A DNA stretch of 64,000 nt, taken from contig NZ_CP077084.1 in assembly GCF_014268275.3 (NCBI RefSeq), positions 4,960,001 to 5,024,000 on the forward strand, in the 5' to 3' direction. Both the position numbers and the translations under genes were made by a program. A model generated the notes under the pieces. It had not been told where the DNA came from. It saw nothing but the letters and a program-made list of their open reading frames with translations, and searched no databases. This DNA is from Pseudomonas tritici (lineage in GTDB: Bacteria; Pseudomonadota; Gammaproteobacteria; Pseudomonadales; Pseudomonadaceae). Of the stretch, positions 51,006 through 59,712 are shown one piece after another. Each line of letters starts with the position of its first letter. The first letter of the stretch is position 1.

Positions 51006-52067
51006 TTAGGGTCCGTCAGGAGACCGAGGCGATCCCTTCGCAGCCTCGCTGGGGCTCGACAGCTCCCACAGTTGATCTCTGTCGCTCGGAGGGACGGTGT
51101 TTGGCTTGAGTGTCGTGGCTTTGAGGTCCACACCCAGCGCCGTTGCAAAGGCTTTTACCATCGGGCTGCGCGGGGCGTTGTGGCGCAGGATGAGGTTGAA
51201 GGCGGTGCTCAGGTGAACTTGCTCCGGACACAGTGCGCGCAGGCGCCCTTCCCTTACCAATGGCGAGGCGTAGTGTTCGGGCAGGAAGCCGAGGAAGCGG
51301 CCGGTGAGGATCAGGATGGCGACGGCTTCGACTTGTGAGGCCGAGGCGGACTGGCTGTCGTAATTGACGAAGGTGGCCTTGTCGCGGTGGATCGCATACC
51401 GGTGGTTCACCACTTCGTATTGGCGCAGCACGTCGGGCGTGATGTCGCTCGCGCTGAAGAGTGGATGTCCTACAGCGCAGTAGACGTGGGCTTTTTCTTC
51501 GTACAGCGGGAAGTAGTCAAATTCCTCTCGGCGTTGGTACACCGGCACGATGCCGACGATCAAGCGGCCTTCCACCACGCCACGTTCAACTTCGTCCAAT
51601 TGCGAGGCATGTAGGCGCAATCTAATTTTTGGTGATTCGCTATGTAATTTCCCCAACGCGGTAATTAGCGGGGAATTAACGTCGGACACGGTGTTATCAA
51701 TAACCCCCACACTAAGGTCGCCAATGAGTTCGTTTTGCGCCGAACTAAGCTTGTCGCGAAAACTGTCCACCGAGGTAAATAACTCGATGGACGCCTGATA
51801 CACCAACTTGCCTTCTTCGGTCAGGCCGAACCCTTCCCTCCCCCGTGTACACAGGCGCATGCCGATGCGGATTTCCAGGTCGGAGATTTGTTTGCTGATA
51901 GCCGCGAGCCCCACGTTCAGCTCGTTTTGCGCGGCGCTAAAGCCGCCGGCTTCGACCACGGCCATAAATACCCGCAGCAATTTGAAGTCCAGCCCGCTCA
52001 GCTGCAGGGGCGGTCGTGTGCCGGGTTTTGGCGGTAGGTTTCCAGAAGTGGAAAGTGGAGTTTCCAT
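51006..52067 (-). CDS. LysR-family transcriptional regulator
   Basis: 353 residues from ATG 52067 (METPLSTSGNLPP); an 18-bp upstream TTG is also in frame. The N-terminal wHTH (LLRVFMAVVEAGGFSAAQNE, then ISKQISDLEIRIG) starts about residue 30. The effector-binding domain follows (SVGVIDNTVSDVNSPLITAL). The last 20 residues are translated from an extragenic repeat. It is divergent from the ArgH-like lyase, which with the ABC genes it probably controls. Confidence 0.9.
   Translation of the reverse strand: METPLSTSGNLPPKPGTRPPLQLSGLDFKLLRVFMAVVEAGGFSAAQNELNVGLAAISKQISDLEIRIGMRLCTRGREGFGLTEEGKLVYQASIELFTSVDSFRDKLSSAQNELIGDLSVGVIDNTVSDVNSPLITALGKLHSESPKIRLRLHASQLDEVERGVVEGRLIVGIVPVYQRREEFDYFPLYEEKAHVYCAVGHPLFSASDITPDVLRQYEVVNHRYAIHRDKATFVNYDSQSASASQVEAVAILILTGRFLGFLPEHYASPLVREGRLRALCPEQVHLSTAFNLILRHNAPRSPMVKAFATALGVDLKATTLKPNTVPPSDRDQLWELSSPSEAAKGSPRSPDGP
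51028..51072. repeat. Extragenic repeat overlapping the 3' end of the LysR gene
   Basis: CGCAGCCTCGCTGGGGCTCG followed by ACAGCTCCCAC. It resembles the inner arm of the 24.4-kb MITE-like element fused to a REP end. A more degenerate copy lies at 49177-49222. Confidence 0.65.
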
Positions 52068-52260
52068 AATACGCGTTGACCTCAAGTGCCATATTCAACA
52101 GGCTTCAACCCAGTCCTTGAACATAGCCAGGCGGCGATAATGAACATAAACAACCGCCCTTGGCAACCTTGAATACGGCGCGTCAGACGCTGATTCAGTC
52201 TAGTTGAAAACTTATTTTTACTGCCTCCGACTCTTCTAAAAACAAGCGTGAGGAATACCC

Positions 52261-53688
52261 ATGTCCCAGCCCACCGACCGCCTTTGGGGCGCTCGTTTCA
52301 AGACCGGTCCGTCTGCTGCATTGGCCGCGTTGTCGCGTTGCCCTGAGCGCTATTTTCGCCTGACGCCCTACGACCTGGCCGGCTCCCGTGCCCATGCCCG
52401 TGAGTTGCAGCGCGCCGGTTTGCTGGATGAGTCGGAGACCTTGCGTACCCTCGAAGCCCTGGAGGGGATCGGCGCTGACTTCGCCGCCAGCCGCCTGCAT
52501 CCGACCCTGGATGACGAGGACGTGCACACCTTCATCGAACGCGTATTGACCGAGCGCCTCGGCGTCTTGGGCGGCAAGCTGCGCGCCGGGCGTTCACGCA
52601 ATGATCAGACCGCGAATGACCTGCGGCTTTTCCTACGCGACCACGCGCGCACCATCACCACTGAGGTGTTGGGTCTGCAAAAGGCGTTGGTGGAACAGGC
52701 CGAGCAGCATGTGGAGAGCATCTGCCCAGGCTTTACCCATTTGCAGCAGGCGCAGCCGATTGTGTTTGCCCACCACTTGCTGGCTCATGCGCAGTCGATG
52801 CTGCGGGATGTGCAACGTTTGGTGGATTGGGATGCGCGTGCAGCGCTGTCACCGTTGGGTGCGGCAGCCATGGCCGGTTCGGCGATTGCGCGCCAGCCGG
52901 AGCATTCGGCCAAGGAAATGGGCTACACCGGGCCGTGCGAAAACTCGATTGACGCGGTAGCCAGTCGCGACCATGTGGCGGAGTTTCTGTTTGTGGCGGG
53001 CATGCTCGGGGTGAATATTTCGCGGCTGTCGGAGGAGTTTTGCCTGTGGTCGTCGCGCCAGTTTCGCTGGGTGGTGTTGGACGATGCCTACGCCACCGGC
53101 AGCTCGATCATGCCGCAGAAGAAGAACCCGGATATTGCCGAATTGGCGCGGGGCAAGGCTGGGCGCTTGATCGGCAACTTGACCGGGTTGATGTCGACGC
53201 TCAAGTCGTTGCCGCTGTCGTACAACCGCGATTTGAGTGAAGACAAGCACAGTGTGTTGGACAGCGTGGACACCTTGCTGCTGGTACTGCCGGCGATGGC
53301 CGGGATGGTTGCGACCATGAAGGTGCAGGTGGAAGAGCTGCGGCGTCAGGCGCCGATGGGCTTCACCTTGGCGACGGAGGTGGCGGATTGGTTGGCCACC
53401 CGTGGTGTGCCGTTTAAAGAAGCCCATGAGATTACCGGCGCGCTGGTGCAGGCCTGTGAGAAGCATGAGATTGAGTTGTGGGAAGCCTCGCCGGCGATGT
53501 TGGCGGAGGTGGATGCTCGGTTGCTGCCTGAAGTGCGGGACTGCTTGACCCTGGAGGCGGCGATTGCGGCGCGCAGTGGGTGGGGTGGGACGGCGCCGGA
53601 GCGGGTCAGGGAGCAGATTGGGCGGTTGAAGGTGGCGTTGGCTGAGCAGCAGCGATGGGCTGAGAGTTATCAGGGGTTTCGGATGTAA
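52261..53688 (+). CDS. ArgH-like C-N lyase (argininosuccinate lyase paralogue)
   Basis: A 475-residue fumarase/aspartase-superfamily lyase closest to argininosuccinate lyase. Family landmarks: AGRSRNDQTANDLRLFLRD (about 109-127), HLQQAQPIVFAHHLLAHAQS, and the flexible loop GSSIMPQKKNPDIAELARGK (about 281-300). The N-terminal substrate region differs from typical ArgH: WGARF replaces WGGRF, and SRCPERYFRL replaces the usual SxxFDxRL segment. It is not in an arginine-synthesis locus but sits with an amino-acid ABC transporter and a LysR regulator. I infer a catabolic lyase for an argininosuccinate-like or aminopolycarboxylate compound. GAGGA precedes the ATG. Confidence 0.82.
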   Translation: MSQPTDRLWGARFKTGPSAALAALSRCPERYFRLTPYDLAGSRAHARELQRAGLLDESETLRTLEALEGIGADFAASRLHPTLDDEDVHTFIERVLTERLGVLGGKLRAGRSRNDQTANDLRLFLRDHARTITTEVLGLQKALVEQAEQHVESICPGFTHLQQAQPIVFAHHLLAHAQSMLRDVQRLVDWDARAALSPLGAAAMAGSAIARQPEHSAKEMGYTGPCENSIDAVASRDHVAEFLFVAGMLGVNISRLSEEFCLWSSRQFRWVVLDDAYATGSSIMPQKKNPDIAELARGKAGRLIGNLTGLMSTLKSLPLSYNRDLSEDKHSVLDSVDTLLLVLPAMAGMVATMKVQVEELRRQAPMGFTLATEVADWLATRGVPFKEAHEITGALVQACEKHEIELWEASPAMLAEVDARLLPEVRDCLTLEAAIAARSGWGGTAPERVREQIGRLKVALAEQQRWAESYQGFRM

Positions 53689-53724
53689 GCCTGGGAGATT
53701 TGTAGTGTTTGGGCTGGCGCTTTT

Positions 53725-53749
53725 GCAGGCAAGCCAGCTCCCACATTGG
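53725..53749. repeat. Single REP unit between lyase and permease genes
   Basis: GCAGGCAAGCCAGCTCCCAC in the 118-bp gap, without an inverted partner. Confidence 0.8.
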
Positions 53750-53806
53750 ATCGGGTTTTAACTGTTGGATCGAGTAGAGCGGTAATCGCTTTTTTGGAGA
53801 ATCACC

Positions 53807-54685
53807 ATGAACCAAACCCCGGCCGAGCGCTTGGAAATAGAGCGCAAGTTGTCCGAGAACCAGTTCGATATCACGCAGTACGAACACGTGCCGCGTCGCT
53901 ATTACGGGCGGATGTTTTTTGCCACGTTGATCGTGATCGTATTGGCCGCGCTGTTGCGTGCATTCGCCAACGGCCAGATCGAATGGTCCTACATCGGTCA
54001 GTTCCTCACGTCTGAGGCCATCCTCTGGGGCCTGGTGAACACCATCGTCATGTCGATCCTGGCGATGGCGCTGGGCGTGGTGATCGGGGTGATCACGGCG
54101 ATCATGCGCATGTCGGCCAACCCGATCCTGCGGTATGTGGCCATCACCTACACCTGGCTGTTCCGTGGCACGCCGTTGATTCTGCAGTTGCTGCTGTGGT
54201 TCAACCTGGCGCTGATTTTCCCGGTGATCGCGATTCCCGGCCTGTTCAGCATCGACACCGTCGACCTGATGACACCGTTCGTGGCCGCCCTGCTCGGCTT
54301 GAGCATCAACCAGGGCGCCTACACCGCCGAGGTGGTGCGCGCCGGCTTGCTGTCGGTCGACACCGGCCAGTACGAAGCCGCCAAGTCCATCGGCATGCCG
54401 AGCCTGCAAGCGCTGCGTAGGATCATTCTGCCGCAGGCCATGCGGGTGATCATTCCGCCTGTAGGCAACGAGTTCATCAGCATGGTGAAAATGACCAGCC
54501 TGGCCAGCGTGATCCAGTACTCGGAGCTGCTGCACAACGCGCAAAACATCTACTACGCCAACGCGCGAGTCATGGAGCTGCTGATTGTGGCCGGCATCTG
54601 GTACCTGGCGGTGGTGACTGTTCTTTCATTTGGTCAAAGCCGCCTCGAGCGTCGTTTTGCCCGCGGCGCCGGCAAGCGTTCGTAA
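53807..54685 (+). CDS. Polar amino acid ABC transporter permease
   Basis: A 292-residue inner-membrane permease. A hydrophilic N-terminal extension of about 45 residues precedes the first helix (RMFFATLIVIVLAALLRAFA). The His/Glu/Gln/Arg/opine permease region begins at LWGLVNTIVMSILAMALGVV. The EAA loop is QYEAAKSIGMPSLQALRRII. As the only permease in the cluster it probably forms a homodimer. GGAG lies 7 bp before the ATG; the ATPase follows after 24 bp. Confidence 0.93.
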   Translation: MNQTPAERLEIERKLSENQFDITQYEHVPRRYYGRMFFATLIVIVLAALLRAFANGQIEWSYIGQFLTSEAILWGLVNTIVMSILAMALGVVIGVITAIMRMSANPILRYVAITYTWLFRGTPLILQLLLWFNLALIFPVIAIPGLFSIDTVDLMTPFVAALLGLSINQGAYTAEVVRAGLLSVDTGQYEAAKSIGMPSLQALRRIILPQAMRVIIPPVGNEFISMVKMTSLASVIQYSELLHNAQNIYYANARVMELLIVAGIWYLAVVTVLSFGQSRLERRFARGAGKRS

Positions 54686-54709
54686 GTCTGGGTTGAGGAG
54701 ATTTGCCCC

Positions 54710-55474
54710 ATGAGAAGCATCGTAAAGGCCGTCAACCTGAACAAGTATTACGACGAATATCACGCGCTGCGCGACATCAATATCGAGGTCGAGCAAGGCG
54801 AAGTCATGTGCATCATCGGCCCGTCGGGTTCGGGTAAAAGCACGCTGCTGCGTTGCGTCAACCAGTTGGAAAAAATCGACAAGGGTGGCCTGTGGGTCGA
54901 CGGCGAGCTGGTGGGTTACCGGGTGGTCGGCAACAAGCTGCACGAGATGAATGAATCGCAGATCGCCCGCCAGCGCTTGGCCACCGGGATGGTGTTCCAG
55001 CGCTTCAATTTGTTCCCGCACATGACCGTGCTGCAGAACATCATCGAAGGCCCGTGCCAGGTGCTCAAGCGCTCGCCCAAGGAAGCCATTGAGGATGCGT
55101 TGGAGTTGCTCGCTCGCGTGGGCCTGGCGGACAAACGAAATGCCTACCCGGTGGAATTATCCGGTGGGCAACAGCAGCGCGTGGCGATTGCCCGAGCGCT
55201 GGCGATGCGCCCCAAATTGATGTTGTTCGACGAACCCACGTCAGCCCTTGACCCGGAGCTGGTAGGAGAAGTGCTGTCGGTGATGCGCGATTTGGCCACC
55301 ACCGGCATGACCATGATCGTGGTCACCCATGAGTTGGGCTTCGCCCGCGAAGTGTCCAACCGCATGGTGTTTATGGATGCCGGCCAGATTGTGGAAGCCG
55401 GCAGCCCCGAAGAAATTCTAATAAGCCCACAAAACCCGCGTACCCAAAGCTTCATTTCTGCCGTTCGCACTTAA
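54710..55474 (+). CDS. Polar amino acid ABC transporter ATP-binding protein
   Basis: A 254-residue ATPase. Walker A is [13 protein letters not shown] at about 43-55, the signature [16 protein letters not shown], Walker [17 protein letters not shown], and the H-loop VTHELGFA. It shares the GlnQ/HisP-like layout of AotP but belongs with the upstream permease and downstream binding protein. GAGGAG precedes the ATG. Confidence 0.94.
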   Translation: MRSIVKAVNLNKYYDEYHALRDINIEVEQGEVMCIIGPSGSGKSTLLRCVNQLEKIDKGGLWVDGELVGYRVVGNKLHEMNESQIARQRLATGMVFQRFNLFPHMTVLQNIIEGPCQVLKRSPKEAIEDALELLARVGLADKRNAYPVELSGGQQQRVAIARALAMRPKLMLFDEPTSALDPELVGEVLSVMRDLATTGMTMIVVTHELGFAREVSNRMVFMDAGQIVEAGSPEEILISPQNPRTQSFISAVRT

Positions 55475-55499
55475 CTAGAAAACTAACGAGAACGCCCCC

Positions 55500-56321
55500 A
55501 TGAAAAAATTGTTTATCCCAACGTTGCTCGCAGGCCTGATGGCTTCCACCTGTGTATTGGCGGCATTGCCGGCGGCAATCAAGGACAAGGGTGAGATCAG
55601 CGCGGCCATCGTGCCGAATTATCCACCGATGGATTTCAAGGACCCCGCCACCAATAAGCTCACTGGTTTCGACTTCGACTTGGGCAATGCCCTCGCCGAA
55701 CGCCTGGGCGTGAAGATCAAATGGCAGGAAACCGGCTTCGAGCAAATGCTCAGCGGCCTGACCACCAAGCGCGTGGACATCGTGCTGTCGGGCATGACCG
55801 ACACCGCCGAACGCCAGAAGTCGGTGACCTTTATCGACTACTTCACCAGTGGCCCGCAGCTGTACACCCTGGCCAAGCGTGAAGAGATCAAGGAATTGAC
55901 TGACCTGTGCGGTAAAAAAGTCGGCACCAGCCGTCGTACCACCTGGCCGTCGGAAATTGCCGCGTGGAGCAAGGAAAACTGCGAAGCAGCGGGTAAGCCA
56001 GCGATCGTGGTGATTGGTACTGAGGGCTCGGCGGATGCGCGGGCGCAGTTGCAGCAGAACCGCCTGGATGCGGCGATGCAGGGCAGCGAGACGATTCCTT
56101 ATTTGATGTCGTTGGACAAGGGCAAGTACAAGCCGGTGGGCCTGGCGATTTCCAAGCAGTTTACGGGGCTCGGGATTGAGAAGAGCAACACCGAGTTGGT
56201 CACGGCGATCAGTGAAGCGTTGCAGGGCATGATTGATGATGGGACCTACGGCAAGATCCTGAAGAAGTGGGATCTGGAGCAAGGTGCAGTGGAAAAAATC
56301 TCCATCAATGCCGGCCAGTAA
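55500..56321 (+). CDS. Periplasmic amino-acid-type solute-binding protein
   Basis: A 273-residue type 3 binding protein. Signal peptide: KKLFIPTLLAGLMASTCVLA. The fold landmarks are VPNYPPMDFKDPATNKLTGF then DFDLGNALAERLGVKIKW and DIVLSGMTDTAERQKSVTFI. Two Cys (LTDLCGKKVG and KENCEAAG) may pair. It lies 25 bp after the ATPase. The ligand is not evident and probably corresponds to the substrate of the ArgH-like lyase. Confidence 0.93.
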   Translation: MKKLFIPTLLAGLMASTCVLAALPAAIKDKGEISAAIVPNYPPMDFKDPATNKLTGFDFDLGNALAERLGVKIKWQETGFEQMLSGLTTKRVDIVLSGMTDTAERQKSVTFIDYFTSGPQLYTLAKREEIKELTDLCGKKVGTSRRTTWPSEIAAWSKENCEAAGKPAIVVIGTEGSADARAQLQQNRLDAAMQGSETIPYLMSLDKGKYKPVGLAISKQFTGLGIEKSNTELVTAISEALQGMIDDGTYGKILKKWDLEQGAVEKISINAGQ

Positions 56322-56332
56322 AATGATCTGAA

Positions 56333-56361
56333 TGTGGGCGCTGGCTTGCCTGCTCCCACAT
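56333..56361. repeat. Collapsed REP hairpin
   Basis: TGTGGGCGCTGGCTTGCCTG followed directly by CTCCCACA: two REP ends with the middle deleted, just after the binding-protein gene. Confidence 0.75.
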
Positions 56362-56422
56362 TGATCTGTGTCCACATTTGATGTGTGGTGCATTGGCACA
56401 ATAAAAAGGACGCTCGCCCACC

Positions 56423-57613
56423 GTGGTCACCTACTCCCTGGTAATCCGCCGCCTGCTGATCTGCTCGGTGACCATCGTGGTCAGCCGTGCCATGACCAGC
56501 CCGCTGCTGGCCTTGCTGCTCAGCACGCGCCTGGGCCTTAACCAGCAGGACATCGGCTTGCTGATGGGCATCGCCGTATTCATCGCGACACTGTTGGGCC
56601 TGTACGGCGGCTACATCATCGACCGCCTGGAAAAGCGCAAGCTGCTGATCCTGGCCATGCTGTCCAGCTCCATCGGTTTTCTGTTGCTGACCTTTGCCAG
56701 CAACCTCTACCTCACCACCTTGACCCTGGTGATCACCGAAGCGGCGTCGGCGCTATTCCTGATTGGCTCCAAAGCCATCATCAGCGAAAACCTGCCGGTG
56801 GGTGATCGCGCCAAGGTGTTTTCCCTGCGCTACACGCTGACCAACGTCGGCTATGCCACTGGCCCGATGGTCGGCGTGGTGATTGCCGGCCATATGCAGT
56901 TGGCGCCGTTTCTGATCGCCAGCGCCATCGCGTTTGGTAGCGTATTCCTGATGATAGGCATTCCACCCACCCAACGGGATGACAGCCACAAACCCTTGAG
57001 TTTCCTCAGCACCTTGCGCACGTTGCGCAGCGACCGCACGCTGATCCTGTTCACCAGCGGCAGCCTGCTGAGCACCATTGTCCACGGGCGCTACACCCTG
57101 TATCTGTCGCAGTTTTTGCTGGTGGCCTACAAGCCCGCCGAGGCGCTGAAGATTCTGTCTGCGGTGCTGGCCTGCAACGCCGTCACCGTGATCTTGATGC
57201 AGTACCAGATCGGGCGGTTTCTCAAGCGTGAGCAACTGCGTTACTGGATCGTGCTCGGCACCTTGCTGTTCATTGTCGGGCTGATCGGGTTCAGCCTGGC
57301 CGACAGCCTGCTCACCTGGTGCCTGGCGATGTTCGTATTCACCTTGGGCGAGATGATCATCTACCCCTCGGAGTTCCTGTTTATCGACACCATCGCTCCC
57401 GATGCCCTGCGCGGCAGTTACTACGGTGCGCAGAACCTGGCGGCGTTTGGCGGAGCGATGAGCCCGGTGATTTGTGGTTATCTATTGATCAATGCGGCGC
57501 CCGCCAGCATGTTCTATGCCCTTGGTGCACTCACAGCAATCGGTGGCACCTTGTGCTTCATGAGTGGGCGACGCGTGGCTGAGAACCCGCCGCCCCCAAC
57601 ACTACACATCTAA
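56423..57613 (+). CDS. MFS transporter
   Basis: A 396-residue, twelve-helix transporter (first helices RLLICSVTIVVSRAMTSPLL and GLLMGIAVFIATLLGLYGGY). The loop 2-3 region IDRLEKRKLL is a weak MFS signature. TLGEMIIYPSEFLFIDTIAP in the second half is the pattern of MdtH-like drug/exporter proteins. GTG start; AAGGA is 15 bp upstream. Its position after the lyase/ABC genes suggests, but does not prove, a shared role (export of product or a toxic substrate). Confidence 0.85.
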   Translation: MVTYSLVIRRLLICSVTIVVSRAMTSPLLALLLSTRLGLNQQDIGLLMGIAVFIATLLGLYGGYIIDRLEKRKLLILAMLSSSIGFLLLTFASNLYLTTLTLVITEAASALFLIGSKAIISENLPVGDRAKVFSLRYTLTNVGYATGPMVGVVIAGHMQLAPFLIASAIAFGSVFLMIGIPPTQRDDSHKPLSFLSTLRTLRSDRTLILFTSGSLLSTIVHGRYTLYLSQFLLVAYKPAEALKILSAVLACNAVTVILMQYQIGRFLKREQLRYWIVLGTLLFIVGLIGFSLADSLLTWCLAMFVFTLGEMIIYPSEFLFIDTIAPDALRGSYYGAQNLAAFGGAMSPVICGYLLINAAPASMFYALGALTAIGGTLCFMSGRRVAENPPPPTLHI

Positions 57614-57643
57614 TGTGGGAGGCGCTCGCTCCCACATTTTTGA
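57612..57643 (+). terminator. REP-derived terminator after the MFS gene
   Basis: ATGTGGGAG GCGCTCG CTCCCACAT followed by TTTT; the stem is made of two REP ends. Confidence 0.8.
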
Positions 57644-57702
57644 TCTCCATAGGGCTGATATTTGCGTAGTATCGCGCTACTCATCTCACGGACCCGAGCC
57701 CC

Positions 57703-58653
57703 ATGAAATTCGACACGGCCTACTGCCTGAGTCTCGACGACAAGCTATCGATCTACGACGTACGAGACCTGAATTTCGACGAAACCGCTGATTTCGACTC
57801 AGACAAGGACAGTTTCCTGTGCCCCAATGATGCCTGCCGCGCAGCGTTTGATAAGGGCGGCAATACGCTGAGCACTTTCAACGCGAAGAACGTTAACTAC
57901 CAGCGCACGCCGCATTTCAAGAACAAAACCAGCACCCGGCATATCGACGGCTGCCGCTACGCCAGCACGCACAAAACCGCGACGGATGAAGGTGACGACG
58001 AGCGCGAGGAAAATTTCCCATCGGAATTTGTGCTTACACGGCGTCAGTACGAGCGCAAGGCGCCACTGACCGGCGCGGAAGGAAGCAGCCCTCAAAATGC
58101 AGCGAAAACACCTTCAATTCGTGTATCCACATCCCACAGCACCAACGACAGCACCCCAGACAAAACCAGCGTCTTCGCCCACCCAGTGGAATGCTATGTG
58201 TCCAACATCGACGACAAGGACAAGCTCAAGAGCATGCCGTTGAAGATCGGCGAGCACACGGCAAGCTACTGGACGTTTTTCAAGAAGATCGAATACCTGC
58301 AAGACAACAAGGGCTTGATCTACTGGGGCAAGATCAAGGCGATCAAGGACTACACCAGCAGCTTTCGCATCGACTTCGAAAAGAAGGTGTGGCTCGATAA
58401 AAAGCCCTACTCAGTCAACGTGTACCTGAACAAAAAGCTTATCGAGAACTACCGCATGCGCACGGCGTTCCTGGAGCAGATCAAGGCTGCGGTGGACAGC
58501 GAGCGGGCGTTGTATTGCTTCTTCTACGGGGTGACCCCGGAGCTGAAACAGGTGCCGAGCAAGAAAAACCCCGAGCAGACATTTGGGGTGTTCAGCGCGA
58601 ATATCGAGAACCTGGATCACTTGATCATTCGTGAGGCGCCGGGGGTGGATTAG
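57703..58653 (+). CDS. Orphan protein with CoiA-like zinc finger and beta-rich C-terminal domain
   Basis: A 316-residue protein. Residues 1-90 resemble the N-terminal segment of CoiA-type nuclease proteins: a short beta region, then Cys40-x4-Cys45, HF at 71-72, and His80-x3-Cys84 (FLCPNDACRAAF; RHIDGC), a likely zinc site. Residues about 90-155 are polar and low complexity. Residues about 160-310 are rich in predicted strands (LIYWGKIKAIKDYTSSFRI; GVFSANIENLDHLIIRE) and might be an OB-type fold. No nuclease motif is seen. A nucleic-acid role is inferred only from these shapes. It is a single gene. Confidence 0.75.
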   Translation: MKFDTAYCLSLDDKLSIYDVRDLNFDETADFDSDKDSFLCPNDACRAAFDKGGNTLSTFNAKNVNYQRTPHFKNKTSTRHIDGCRYASTHKTATDEGDDEREENFPSEFVLTRRQYERKAPLTGAEGSSPQNAAKTPSIRVSTSHSTNDSTPDKTSVFAHPVECYVSNIDDKDKLKSMPLKIGEHTASYWTFFKKIEYLQDNKGLIYWGKIKAIKDYTSSFRIDFEKKVWLDKKPYSVNVYLNKKLIENYRMRTAFLEQIKAAVDSERALYCFFYGVTPELKQVPSKKNPEQTFGVFSANIENLDHLIIREAPGVD

Positions 58654-58692
58654 TGGGTGAGTACAAATCCAGTTGATGAGCGGTCAAAACAA

Positions 58693-58708
58693 CTGTACAA
58701 AAACACAG
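58693..58708 (+). promoter_or_regulatory. LexA-type SOS box upstream of the XRE gene
   Basis: CTGTACAAAAACACAG is an exact CTGT-N8-ACAG with an A-rich core. TATAGT follows 1 bp later and may be a -10. It lies 40 bp before the ATG. Confidence 0.65.
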
Positions 58709-58747
58709 TATAGTTTGTCCTCCCCCGTCGAACCCTGGAGAAACCCC

Positions 58748-59128
58748 ATGTCCTCTCTGGCAATGAGCTCTTTCGTAGAACAGCAGATCGTCCTGCATCA
58801 ATTCACCGCCAAACACAGCGTACAGGCACGCGCGATGCTGGGCTGGAGCCGGGAAGACCTGGCCCGCCTGGCAGGTGTGTCGGCGGAGGCGATTCAACAG
58901 TTTGAAAGCCAGCGAGATGTGGGTGATGAAACCCGTCTGGCATTGGCATTTCGGTTGGAGGCCGAGGGGTTGGTATTTTTCCCGGGGTTTGCGCCGGGGT
59001 GGGGAATGAGTGTGCGCCGGTTTGACACGACCTCAACCGAGCCCACGCCCCAAGGCATCATCTCCCGCTTGCTCGGCACACCGACGGCATCAATTGACTC
59101 ACCAACCCCTCAACCGAATGGTGCGTAG
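58748..59128 (+). CDS. XRE-family helix-turn-helix protein
   Basis: From ATG 58748 it has 126 residues; GGAG lies 8 bp upstream. The HTH is at about 26-55 (ARAMLGWSREDLARLAGVSA, EAIQQFE). After it comes RLEAEGLVFFPGFAPGWGMS, a segment found after the HTH in many small XRE regulators. The 40-residue tail is low complexity. The LexA-type box suggests DNA-damage control. Its 3' end overlaps the opposite-strand kinase gene by 71 bp. Confidence 0.85.
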   Translation: MSSLAMSSFVEQQIVLHQFTAKHSVQARAMLGWSREDLARLAGVSAEAIQQFESQRDVGDETRLALAFRLEAEGLVFFPGFAPGWGMSVRRFDTTSTEPTPQGIISRLLGTPTASIDSPTPQPNGA

Positions 59129-59615
59129 AGTCCAGCCGCATCACCGGGCAGGTCAGCGCCTTTAGCCAGGTTTCATGCCGGCGCAAGCTACGCAGGCTGT
59201 GGTTACCGCCATCATAGCGGGCGGCCCAGGCCAGGAACGCGACGCTGTTTTCATGGCGGCTACCACCTGGCAGGATCGCATCGCCGTAGCGTTGCACTTC
59301 CCGCAGGCGCAGACGGTGCAGGCGTGATTGCGAGTCGAGACGCAGGAATACTACGTGGGTGAAGTGCGGGATCATGGGGTCGCCCCAGCCGCACAGTGAG
59401 CCGGACAGCACCCAGCCTTCAAGATCGGCGGCTTGTTCCTGCAGCAAGCGGATGCGTTCATCTTTGGGTCGCGCGACGGTGAAAGGGTCTGGCGTCTGCT
59501 GCCAGTAGAAGTTGTCCGAATCGAAATAGGCAACGTTCAAGCGTTCGGCCAAGGCCTTGCCCAGCGTCGTGGTACCGGCGCCCGCTGCACCGAGGATGTG
59601 AATTCTGTAGGCCAT
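59058..59615 (-). CDS. Small P-loop nucleoside/adenylate kinase-like protein
   Basis: From ATG 59615 (MAYRIHILGAAGAGTTTLG) it has 185 residues. The P-loop is GAAGAGTTT at 9-17. YFDSDNFYWQQT and WVLSGSLCGWGD fit the shikimate/adenylate-kinase-like group. HVVFLRLDSQSRLHRLRLRE is a lid-like region. It is often annotated as an AAA family ATPase or adenylate kinase; the substrate is unknown. It overlaps the XRE gene tail-to-tail by 71 bp. Confidence 0.82.
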   Translation of the reverse strand: MAYRIHILGAAGAGTTTLGKALAERLNVAYFDSDNFYWQQTPDPFTVARPKDERIRLLQEQAADLEGWVLSGSLCGWGDPMIPHFTHVVFLRLDSQSRLHRLRLREVQRYGDAILPGGSRHENSVAFLAWAARYDGGNHSLRSLRRHETWLKALTCPVMRLDSTHHSVEGLVSQLMPSVCRASGR

Positions 59616-59712
59616 GGCGGCCCTCCATGGCACTGAGTGTAGACGCCGGGAACCTCAGGACTGCGGTTGCAGTACCCGACGCCCCATTTGCGATGTGAAA
59701 TTATGAGCCCGG

